This document shows positions 1-5,408 of a stretch of 5,553 bases of DNA, one piece after another (the first letter of the stretch is position 1; each line of letters begins with the position of its first letter). Made by a program: the position numbers and the translations under genes. Location of the stretch: the NCBI GenBank assembly GCA_027859055.1, contig JAQIBO010000016.1, positions 1-5,553 of the forward strand. The letters are read 5' to 3'. The notes under the pieces are model-generated. The model ran no database searches. It was not told the DNA's origin and worked only from the letters and a program-made list of their open reading frames with translations. Source of the DNA: Spirochaeta sp. Its GTDB lineage: Bacteria; Spirochaetota; Spirochaetia; DSM-27196; Alkalispirochaetaceae.

Positions 1-340
1 GCGCGTTACCGAGGGGCAGCCGCTCCTGGAGACTGCCGGCGATGTTGACGACACCCTCTTCCGCGGGAGCATCAACCGCCGCATAGACCGCCGCGGTAAA
101 TGCGCCGGGAACCGGCGTCTCGCCCTCCGCCGGGCGGATACGAACGTCCAGTCCGGACGTGAAAATGCGATCCTGGGCAAGGGTCAGGATGAGCACCTGA
201 CCACCGGAAAGCGTCTCGGTGACGGTCTCATGCGGGGACGGGACGTTCCGGGCAACGACCTCACCACGAAAGTTCTGCGCCGGAAGCAGTGCGGAGATCG
301 TGATAAGAATGGTCGCCAACACCGCACCGCGGTTTACCAT
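1..340 (-). CDS. Secreted protein of unknown function (N-terminal 113 residues only)
   Basis: I do not recognise this family. The reading frame is open from an ATG at 340 to the window edge without a stop, so the 3' part is missing. The product starts MVNRGAVLATILITISALLP, a short basic N-terminus followed by a hydrophobic stretch, with a likely signal peptidase I site near LLPA-Q at residues 19-22; there is no lipobox cysteine. The mature part seen is rich in Val, Thr, Gly and Pro with no membrane segment, suggesting an extracytoplasmic beta-rich domain. Its ATG overlaps the TGA of the M23 peptidase gene by one base (TGATG), and a purine-rich AAAGGGA lies about 9 bases upstream inside that gene, so translation is probably coupled. 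Its position suggests an envelope role, perhaps with the peptidase, but nothing in the residues shows a reaction. Confidence 0.8.
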   Translation of the reverse strand, partial: MVNRGAVLATILITISALLPAQNFRGEVVARNVPSPHETVTETLSGGQVLILTLAQDRIFTSGLDVRIRPAEGETPVPGAFTAAVYAAVDAPAEEGVVNIAGSLQERLPLGNA

Positions 341-1266
341 CAGTACGCATCCCTTTGCAGATACCGGATCGGATTCTTGTGGTCCCCGTCTTGAATCACC
401 TCAAAATGGAGATGGGGACCGGTGGAAAAACCGGTACTGCCAACGGTGCCTATTGTAGCACCTCTTTTTACGAATGTCCCGGCAGATACAAATGTCTCCT
501 GGAGATGTGCGTATCGGGTGCTGTAGCCGCCGGCATGATCTATTTCTATTGATAAACCAAGCCAAGGATCTCGAGTAACCTGGGTCACGGTGCCTTCAGC
601 TGCAATCACAACCGGCTCACCAAAGTCCGCCGCAAGATCGATTCCGTAATGAAACGACCAGATGTCGGTCAGCGGATGGTGGCGATACCCGTACGATGAG
701 GATATAACGCCGACCGGGACCGGATCATCAAAAACGATCTGCAGAAAAAGTTGGCGCTCTTCAGGGACAAAATCGGTCCCGGGAAACTGGCGGACCGGGA
801 TCGAACCGTTCGCGCCGGGTACAACCAGCTCCTCACCGGTCACCGCGTCGTCACTGTCGTTCAGGCGCCTGTTTATGCGCTCCTCGAGCAGCGTTTGAGG
901 CGAACGGTACACGAAAATTCCCGGCCGGGTGGGCACCAGCAGCTCCGTCCCCGCGGGAACGCGCGGGTTCGCAAGGCGGTTGAGCGTGGCAAGGGTGGAA
1001 TAGGGGAGCATCAACTGCGACGCTATCTCAAAGAGCGTCCGTTCTTCGGGGACCATGTACGATAGAACGAGCGGCGGTGGTGGCGGTGCTCCCTGCGCTT
1101 CCAGGCGGAAATACTCAGCCACCAACTCCTGGTGCTGCTGGTACATCGGATCGTCTCGTGAAAGCTCCCCGATTGTCATCTGCGCGGGCACTGAAGCCGG
1201 GGCAAGTCCAAGAAACAGAAGCAGTCCCGGTATCAGGCAAGAGCTTCCGCGCGAAAAGCGGTGCAC
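340..1266 (-). CDS. Secreted LysM/M23 family metallopeptidase (peptidoglycan endopeptidase)
   Basis: Predicted zinc endopeptidase of the LytM/lysostaphin (M23) family, which cleaves peptide cross-links of peptidoglycan in the periplasm. With a GTG start at 1266 the protein has 308 residues: signal peptide about 1-28 (hydrophobic LIPGLLLFLGLAP, probable cut after VPA), a proline run at 61-65, a LysM-like segment about 68-113, a linker, then the M23 domain about 185-300. The full active set is visible: zinc ligands H206 and D210 (HYGID) and H287, with catalytic H254 (RYAH) and H285 in GPHLHFE. Unlike degenerate EnvC/NlpD-type activators it should be catalytic. The GTG lies one base after the stop of the preceding gene and has no well-spaced Shine-Dalgarno, so re-initiation is likely. 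A TTG at 1356 would give 338 residues, but it buries the signal peptide and overlaps the upstream gene by 89 bases. A GTG at 1284 is also possible. Confidence 0.92.
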   Translation of the reverse strand: MHRFSRGSSCLIPGLLLFLGLAPASVPAQMTIGELSRDDPMYQQHQELVAEYFRLEAQGAPPPPPLVLSYMVPEERTLFEIASQLMLPYSTLATLNRLANPRVPAGTELLVPTRPGIFVYRSPQTLLEERINRRLNDSDDAVTGEELVVPGANGSIPVRQFPGTDFVPEERQLFLQIVFDDPVPVGVISSSYGYRHHPLTDIWSFHYGIDLAADFGEPVVIAAEGTVTQVTRDPWLGLSIEIDHAGGYSTRYAHLQETFVSAGTFVKRGATIGTVGSTGFSTGPHLHFEVIQDGDHKNPIRYLQRDAY

Positions 1267-1267
1267 C

Positions 1268-1663
1268 TCAGGAAGGAACCACACGCCAGGCGACAACACC
1301 ACTGAGGAGAAGCGCGCCGGCAAGCGCGAGCACCCCGCTGTGCGACGCAAGCGCAAGAACCAGGACGACGGTCGGTGCTGCGATCATGGCGGTGGAGATA
1401 GCCAGACGCCGGAACGACCATTTTTTTCCACCGGGACGTACGCGCCGTACGACGCCCCAGACGAGAGCAGCGCCAATCGCGACTATCATTACGATGTCAA
1501 ACGCGACCGGAGTGGTGTGCGCGAAAAACCACACCGGCAGACTGATGATCGCGCTGACCAGCAACAGAACGAGCGCGGCTGCAAGCAGCTGGAACGTGCC
1601 CCGGAAGAGGGCGCGGTATCCCGCCAGCAGGCGGCGGGGAATCTGGACGTAGTGTCGGGTCAT
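1268..1663 (-). CDS. Small polytopic membrane protein of unknown function (131 aa)
   Basis: I do not recognise this protein. It has a basic N-terminus (residues 1-21, with several Arg) and then hydrophobic stretches at about 24-48, 54-73, 88-106 and 108-127, consistent with four inner-membrane helices. A positively charged loop (RRVRPGGKKWSFRR, 73-86) sits between helices 2 and 3, which by the positive-inside rule places both termini in the cytoplasm. No catalytic motif is visible. The ATG overlaps the TGA of the TPR lipoprotein gene (ATGA), and a good Shine-Dalgarno (GAGGAA, 5-base spacing) supports this start. Its tight position between the lipoprotein and the peptidase argues that it is a real gene and a partner in the same envelope process, but the function is unknown. 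An A7 run in its message (1421-1427) is noted under findings. Confidence 0.82.
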   Translation of the reverse strand: MTRHYVQIPRRLLAGYRALFRGTFQLLAAALVLLLVSAIISLPVWFFAHTTPVAFDIVMIVAIGAALVWGVVRRVRPGGKKWSFRRLAISTAMIAAPTVVLVLALASHSGVLALAGALLLSGVVAWRVVPS

Positions 1664-2628
1664 TCCGTTTCCTCTGCCGCCAGCAGTTCACGAATTCGCG
1701 CTTGCTCCGCTTCGAATCGCTCCGCATCGTCGCGTTTGCCGAGCTGATCAGCCACCACAACAAGTCGGTCAAGAACGGATACGCTCTCGGTGGCACGATT
1801 CAACGAAAGGTAGATTCGTAACGACCGCAGGTAGTACTGATATGCCTCCTCAAACCGCTCCTGCCGCTCGCTGATCGCCCCCAGCGCGTTGAGGTCTCCA
1901 GCGATACCGGGACTGTTTTCCGCGCGCTTGTCGTAGTCGAGAGCGCGAATCGCGTGGTCGCGGGCGGCATCGTAGTTTCCGCGCCGCGATGCGATAGAGG
2001 CAAGCATGAAGTGGTTACTCGCGAGTTCACTCCAGTCGTCGACTTCTTCGTTGAGCGTTCGTGCCGTCTCCAGGTGGTCAACCGCTGCGTCGAACTCGTC
2101 GTTGCGGGCGTACAGCGTCCCCAGGTTGTGGTATAAAACCGGATCCGCCGGTTCATCCTCGTCGGCGGACCTGTCGCGGGCTCGTTCAAACAGCGTCAGC
2201 GCCTCGGCGGTTTCACCTCTGCGCAAATGGAGCTCTCCCTGGTTGATCAGTGTGTGGGTAACGGTCTCGGGATCGTCGGCGAGTTCCGCAAACTCCATCG
2301 CCATCCGGTAGTGGTCTTCCGCAGAGGCGTAGTTCTCCGTTGCCGCATACACGCGGCCGATTGAATTGTACGACTTCGCAATGCCCGGGAGGTTGTCGAC
2401 TGCGATATTTTCCTGCAGCGCCAGCTCAAAAAAATTGAGCGCCATTTCAAAGTCTGCTGCCTGAAAATACCCGTTCCCGAACTCAGTGTACCGCGCCGCC
2501 TGGTTTTTCCGCGCCATTTCCGCGTCCGGCTGGTCAGGGCTGGACGAACACCCCGACACAACTACGGCGGCAAGGGCAAGCAGAAGAGCGGCCGTGCGGC
2601 GCGCCGTACGGGGACGTTGCAAATGCAT
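1660..2628 (-). CDS. TPR-repeat lipoprotein
   Basis: Predicted lipid-anchored scaffold protein made of tetratricopeptide repeats. From the ATG at 2628 it has 322 residues: a basic N-terminus (MHLQRPRTARR), a hydrophobic core and a lipobox VVSGC with the acylated Cys at 27, followed by a Ser/Asp-rich tether. About seven TPR-like helical pairs follow at a period near 36-42 residues, with the typical small/aromatic pattern, for example ARYTEFGNGYFQ, SYNSIGRVYA, LYHNLGTLYARN and DLNALGAISERQ. The longer period resembles the TPR_12 / kinesin-light-chain type. Such proteins usually hold protein complexes together, and no enzyme motif is present. An upstream ATG (2646) or GTG (2649) would overlap the MCE gene and add 6-7 residues; I prefer 2628 because it gives a classic lipoprotein leader 4 bases after the MCE stop, although its Shine-Dalgarno is weak. 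Whether it sits on the inner or outer membrane cannot be told. Confidence 0.88.
   Translation of the reverse strand: MHLQRPRTARRTAALLLALAAVVVSGCSSSPDQPDAEMARKNQAARYTEFGNGYFQAADFEMALNFFELALQENIAVDNLPGIAKSYNSIGRVYAATENYASAEDHYRMAMEFAELADDPETVTHTLINQGELHLRRGETAEALTLFERARDRSADEDEPADPVLYHNLGTLYARNDEFDAAVDHLETARTLNEEVDDWSELASNHFMLASIASRRGNYDAARDHAIRALDYDKRAENSPGIAGDLNALGAISERQERFEEAYQYYLRSLRIYLSLNRATESVSVLDRLVVVADQLGKRDDAERFEAEQARIRELLAAEETE
1669..1674 (-). promoter_or_regulatory. Ribosome binding site of the 131-aa membrane protein gene
   Basis: GAGGAA lies 5 bases before the ATG at 1663, inside the last codons of the TPR lipoprotein gene. It supports the ATGA overlap start and the reality of this small gene. 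Confidence 0.65.
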
Positions 2629-2632
2629 ACCG

Positions 2633-3688
2633 CTAAAACTGGCCATCACGGTAACTCTGAAACGTTGTCGGTTGTGTCAATTCCGGCGTGATACCGCCGC
2701 GAATCAACGGATTGTTGCTCAGGCCCTCGAGCACATCCTGTCCGGAGCTGATCGCTTCCCGGCTTTCCTCAAGCAGGCCGGCGATCTGCGGGCGCGTACC
2801 CGAAAGAAAACCGGACAGTTCGTTCACGTCGTCGAGACTGGCATTAATACTTATGAGCATCTGTTCCACCTGATTGAATAGTCGGTCGTTGTCGTCGAGG
2901 AACGTCGCGATGGAACCGTCGGCGTCGAGAAGACGGGGAACAAGACCGGTGGGATCCCGCAGCGCATCGGTGGTCTCCTCCAGATTGCCGGTGATCACGT
3001 TCACACTCGCCAACAGGGCGTTGCTTTGCTCCCTGGTTTCCACGAGGGTCGTTTCAACTTCGGCGAGAAGGGTATTCACCTGCGCGAGGGTGAGGCCCAG
3101 CGGCTCCTCCTGATTCCCGGAAAGCGCCGCGTTGACGTGCCCAAGCGTATCATCCACCGAGACAAGCAGCGTGTTCACATTTGCAAGCACCGGCTCCACC
3201 TGGGCGATAATCCGCGTCACGCTGTCTCCACTTGCGGGCATGATGACCGCGTCGGCCGCGATTGCCGCCTGTCCTGCCGCGCTTGCCACCGACGGAACAA
3301 GCGATTCCTCCTCAAGCGGCTCGCCGGCGCCTCGGCCCTGGTGGAACACCATTCCCCCGCCAAGGCCGATCGGGCTCGTCTGCAACTGGAGCAGACTGTC
3401 GGGCACGACCTTTTCGTGGTACGTATCCTGGATGTAGAACTCGACGCGGACTTCATCGGTTTCGGTGAGTCCGATGTGGGTGACCCTGCCAATCTCGAAA
3501 CCTTTGTACCGGATCGCCATACCGTCGCTCACCCCCTCGGCGGTGGGGAATATGCTGTAGTAGTCGTAGTTTCTGGCAAACCAGCGCTGACTGGCTCCCA
3601 TTGAAACAAGAACCGCAACGAGGGCCACCCCCGCAATCAACACGAAGATACCGACCACTTGCTGGGCGTATTTGATTCGGAACTTCAT
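2633..3688 (-). CDS. mlaD: MCE-domain protein, MlaD-type substrate-binding component of a lipid ABC transporter
   Basis: Periplasmic, inner-membrane-anchored component of an MCE lipid transporter; in known systems these proteins form a hexameric ring over the permease and pass lipid through its pore. The 351-residue product has a short basic N-terminus, one membrane helix at about 10-30, and a single MCE domain at about 42-118 with the family signature (EGVSDGMAIRYKGFEIGRV at 51-69, and SPIGLGGGM at 105-113). A long, mostly helical region (about 150-325) then follows, with heptad-like hydrophobic spacing and the segment VNTLL occurring twice (171-175 and 204-208). The C-terminus carries NNPLIRGG (325-332), a tail I recall from many single-MCE proteins. 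The extension makes it much longer than E. coli MlaD (about 183 aa). A strong Shine-Dalgarno (GGAGGA) precedes the ATG. It follows the ATPase gene by 24 bases. The symbol is assigned at family level. Confidence 0.93.
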   Translation of the reverse strand: MKFRIKYAQQVVGIFVLIAGVALVAVLVSMGASQRWFARNYDYYSIFPTAEGVSDGMAIRYKGFEIGRVTHIGLTETDEVRVEFYIQDTYHEKVVPDSLLQLQTSPIGLGGGMVFHQGRGAGEPLEEESLVPSVASAAGQAAIAADAVIMPASGDSVTRIIAQVEPVLANVNTLLVSVDDTLGHVNAALSGNQEEPLGLTLAQVNTLLAEVETTLVETREQSNALLASVNVITGNLEETTDALRDPTGLVPRLLDADGSIATFLDDNDRLFNQVEQMLISINASLDDVNELSGFLSGTRPQIAGLLEESREAISSGQDVLEGLSNNPLIRGGITPELTQPTTFQSYRDGQF

Positions 3689-3692
3689 ACCG

Positions 3693-3698
3693 TCCTCC
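3693..3698 (-). promoter_or_regulatory. Strong ribosome binding site of the MCE gene
   Basis: GGAGGA lies 4 bases before the ATG at 3688, inside the 24-base gap after the ATPase stop. It is the closest match to the anti-Shine-Dalgarno in the operon, in keeping with the higher copy number expected for a hexameric MCE subunit compared with a dimeric ATPase (inference). Confidence 0.7.
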
Positions 3699-3712
3699 AG
3701 TCCGATCGGATT

Positions 3713-4510
3713 TTATGCAAAAGGATCATCGTCACCACTCCCGAGAATATCGAGTATATCCGCATCGTAGGTCGAACTGAGCTCAAACACGTCCGAGAGG
3801 ATCGCTTTCAGCCGCGGGTCATCGGTCCGGACCAGATTGTTAACACTATCGTAGGCCAGGATCCGCCCCTCATCAATGACCAGGATCCGGTCGGCAATCA
3901 TCGACGCTATCTGACTGTCGTGGCTCCCGATTATCAGTGTCCGGCCTTTTGCCTTCAGCTCCTTGAGCACTTCCAGCAGACGCGCCGACGATGCGGTGTC
4001 GAGACCGGCGCTCGGTTCGTCCATCAGAACATTTTCCGGATCCAGGACCAGCGCCCGTAAAATTGAAACGATCTTGCGTTCCCCCGCAGACAGCATCGTT
4101 GGCCGCTGGTTCAGGTCCTCCCGAAAGTCCATCTTCCGGCACAACGATTCTATATGAGAACGAATGTGTGCCGGTTCACGGCGGGGGTAGTGATACTCCA
4201 CCGGCAGGGACAAATTCTGATACACGCTCAGATTCTGCCAGAGGGCAGCGTCCTGAAATACAAATCCCTGGCGCACGCGCTTATCCTGTAAATCTTTGTC
4301 ACTCATCGACGCAAACGGTTTGCCGTCAAAAAACACGTTCCCGCTGTCTGCCGGTACGATGCCGGCCATGATTTTCATAAGCAGCGTTTTTCCGGATCCA
4401 CTGGGCCCCATGACGAGAACCGCAACGCCTTCTTCCAGGTCGCAGGTAACGTCAAACAGGAGCTGTGTGGCCCCGCTGAAAAAATCCACCCCGTCAAGCT
4501 GCACGCGCAT
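3713..4510 (-). CDS. mlaF: ABC transporter ATP-binding protein, MlaF family
   Basis: Cytoplasmic ATPase that powers the MCE lipid transporter by ATP hydrolysis as a dimer under the permease. All nucleotide-binding motifs are present in the 265 residues: Walker A GPSGSGKT (35-42), Q-loop Gln86 (GFVFQD), signature LSAGE (140-144, a variant of LSGGQ), Walker B VLMDEP (161-166) with catalytic Glu165, D-loop AGLD (168-171) and switch His197 (GSHDS). The segment DAALWQNLSVYQNLSLP after the Q-loop resembles MlaF rather than sugar or metal importers. The last 35 or so residues form an extension ending in an acidic tail (GSGDDDPFA); in E. coli MlaF the C-terminal part helps dimerisation and MlaB docking, and no MlaB is seen here. 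The ATG has a good AAGGAG, 7 bases away, that overlaps the stop codon of the permease gene, so the two are probably translated in near-fixed ratio. Confidence 0.95.
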   Translation of the reverse strand: MRVQLDGVDFFSGATQLLFDVTCDLEEGVAVLVMGPSGSGKTLLMKIMAGIVPADSGNVFFDGKPFASMSDKDLQDKRVRQGFVFQDAALWQNLSVYQNLSLPVEYHYPRREPAHIRSHIESLCRKMDFREDLNQRPTMLSAGERKIVSILRALVLDPENVLMDEPSAGLDTASSARLLEVLKELKAKGRTLIIGSHDSQIASMIADRILVIDEGRILAYDSVNNLVRTDDPRLKAILSDVFELSSTYDADILDILGSGDDDPFA

Positions 4511-4517
4511 CGGATGA

Positions 4518-4523
4518 CTCCTT
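4518..4523 (-). promoter_or_regulatory. Ribosome binding site of the ATPase gene, overlapping the permease stop codon
   Basis: AAGGAG lies 7 bases before the ATG at 4510. Its first two A residues are part of the TAA stop (4522-4524) of the permease gene, so ribosomes ending on one gene are placed directly on the start signal of the next. Confidence 0.75.
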
Positions 4524-5310
4524 ACACCAAGAGGTAGTACGCAGCTGTGAGAAACGCGTTGGCCAGGATGAGGAGAATAAAACCTTGCCCCACCGATTTG
4601 ATCGCCATCACGGGAACTTCCGTGGACGCCTGCTCCACCTTCAATCCGTAATAAATCGCCACGGTGGAGATGATCATGCCGGACACCGCGCTTTTGACGA
4701 TGGAAACGACCACATCCATAACGGTGAGCGCATTGAGCAGATTGAAAAAGTAGTCCCGGACATCGATGGTCGTCAGCAGAGAGGTCACGAAAAACGATCC
4801 CAGGAGACCGAAAATGTTGAAGTACAGATTCAGCAGGACCAGGGACACGGTAACCCCGATAAACCGCGGTGCCGCAAGATAGCTGATCGGATCGATCCCG
4901 TTGGACACGTACGCCTCGATCTCATGACTGACCACCATATTGCCCAGTTCAGTGGCGATCGCCGTCCCGGAACGCGCGGTAATGATAAACGCCGTCAGAA
5001 TCGGCCCGAGTTCACGGGTGATTACGGTGATCAGGATTGTGTAGACAAGCTGTCCCTGCCCGAATTGGGGAAGTACCGCAACTCCCTGAAAGATGATGAT
5101 TGCACCGAGGCCCAGGCTCAGGATCGCAATGACCGGCAACGCTTCAATGCCGGTGAACAGGATCTGGAACGTCAGGACCCGCCGTGATTGTTTGCGGCGG
5201 AGATAGAAAAAAGACTCACGCAGGACGAGGAAGAAAAAGCCCATCGCGTAGGCGAAATTGCGGCCCCTGTCAAAGACTCCCTGTCCGATCCGTTCCAGAG
5301 TGGCTGTCAT
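4522..5310 (-). CDS. mlaE: ABC transporter permease, MlaE family
   Basis: Inner-membrane permease of an MCE lipid transporter and first gene of the operon. The 262-residue length is typical of MlaE. The N-terminus (about 16-38) looks like the interfacial helix of the family, followed by hydrophobic segments at about 47-76, 86-113, 149-184, 193-222 and 238-262. The family hallmark is clear: RELGPIL (99-105), then TARSGTAIATELGNM (111-125), then HEIEAYVSNGIDPISYLAAPR (129-149), matching the conserved cytoplasmic coupling loop, with Glu100, Glu121 and Glu130 retained. No STAS domain is fused to it. The ATG at 5310 is the only good start before the interfacial helix. Its GGAAG abuts the ATG directly and so is too close to act as a normal Shine-Dalgarno; a leaderless message is possible (see the upstream region). 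The substrate is inferred to be phospholipid or another lipid; the direction of transport cannot be read from sequence. Confidence 0.95.
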   Translation of the reverse strand: MTATLERIGQGVFDRGRNFAYAMGFFFLVLRESFFYLRRKQSRRVLTFQILFTGIEALPVIAILSLGLGAIIIFQGVAVLPQFGQGQLVYTILITVITRELGPILTAFIITARSGTAIATELGNMVVSHEIEAYVSNGIDPISYLAAPRFIGVTVSLVLLNLYFNIFGLLGSFFVTSLLTTIDVRDYFFNLLNALTVMDVVVSIVKSAVSGMIISTVAIYYGLKVEQASTEVPVMAIKSVGQGFILLILANAFLTAAYYLLV

Positions 5311-5316
5311 CTTCCG

Positions 5317-5348
5317 ATAATAGTAGCTAATGGTAACTTCCAGAGCAA
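5317..5348 (-). promoter_or_regulatory. Candidate promoter of the mlaE-F-D operon
   Basis: On the minus strand, TTGCTC (5343-5348) is followed after 17 bases by TACTAT (5320-5325), each matching the sigma-70 consensus at 4 of 6 positions. An overlapping TATTAT (5317-5322, 5 of 6) ends 6 bases before the mlaE ATG. If TATTAT is the true -10 element, transcription would begin at or next to the ATG and the message would be leaderless, which would explain the lack of a properly spaced Shine-Dalgarno. Read by eye; no scoring was done. Confidence 0.4.
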
Positions 5349-5349
5349 C

Positions 5350-5359
5350 AGCTTAAGCT
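5350..5359. promoter_or_regulatory. 10-bp perfect palindrome, possible operator
   Basis: AGCTTAAGCT is a perfect inverted repeat near the middle of the divergent gap, next to both candidate -35 elements, where a bound regulator could affect both directions. The symmetry does not extend beyond 10 bp and does not resemble the CRP/FNR half-sites I know, so this is only a candidate. Confidence 0.25.
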
Positions 5360-5387
5360 TGATTTTTGAATGGTTAGTCGATACAGT
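5359..5387 (+). promoter_or_regulatory. Candidate promoter of the cNMP-binding gene
   Basis: TTGATT (5359-5364) and TACAGT (5382-5387) are separated by 17 bases, each matching the sigma-70 consensus at 4 of 6 positions. The predicted transcription start would fall near 5394, giving a very short leader that begins at the Shine-Dalgarno sequence, which weakens the case. Confidence 0.3.
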
Positions 5388-5392
5388 TGATT

Positions 5393-5398
5393 GAGGAG
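5393..5398 (+). promoter_or_regulatory. Ribosome binding site fixing the TTG start of the cNMP-binding gene
   Basis: GAGGAG lies 10 bases before TTG at 5409. The frame has a TGA at 5388-5390 just upstream, and the only other start-like codon, TTG at 5391, overlaps this site, so TTG 5409 is the best start. Confidence 0.6.
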
Positions 5399-5408
5399 TT
5401 CGTCAGAC

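Larger units (their letters stand above)
5311..5408. promoter_or_regulatory. Divergent intergenic region between the mla operon and the cNMP-binding gene
   Basis: This 98-bp stretch is visibly richer in A+T than the flanking coding sequence and has no gene. It must hold the start signals for both divergently transcribed units, and it carries weak sigma-70-like hexamers in both directions plus a perfect 10-bp palindrome in the middle. The assignment as a control region rests on position and composition. Confidence 0.7.

Noticed and set aside
1267..1356. N-terminal extension of the M23 protein from a TTG at 1356
   Set aside because: It would put 30 Arg/Ser-rich residues ahead of a clear signal peptide, overlaps the upstream gene and has no ribosome site; the GTG at 1266 fits better.
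1437..1451. Two CGTACG blocks three bases apart, a possible stem-loop
   Set aside because: They fall within arginine-rich codons of the 131-aa protein gene, with no following T-run and no link to a gene boundary.
1055..1747. Long plus-strand open frame (230 codons), with a further one at 1077-1652
   Set aside because: Both lie antisense to the small membrane protein and its neighbours. Their products are Arg/Ser/Gly-rich with no domain or membrane pattern, as expected for shadows in G+C-rich DNA.
2424..2440. Perfect hairpin GCTCAA / TTGAGC with a five-base A loop (T on the coding strand)
   Set aside because: It lies inside the first TPR repeat and encodes the usual Leu-Asn-Phe-Phe-Glu-Leu helix residues. 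The stem is only 6 bp and there is no gene end here, so it is not a terminator; probably a chance effect of codon choice.
3026..3604. Plus-strand open frame of 192 codons
   Set aside because: It is antisense to the well-supported MCE gene; the product has low-complexity basic character and no recognisable motif or start signal.
4585..5187. Plus-strand open frame of 200 codons
   Set aside because: It is fully antisense to the MlaE permease; the product is rich in His, Asp, Gln and Arg, which is what the complement of hydrophobic codons gives.
5329..5376. AATGGTA / AATGGTTA direct repeat about 40 bp apart in the divergent gap
   Set aside because: The match is too short and imperfect in A+T-rich DNA to claim as regulator sites.
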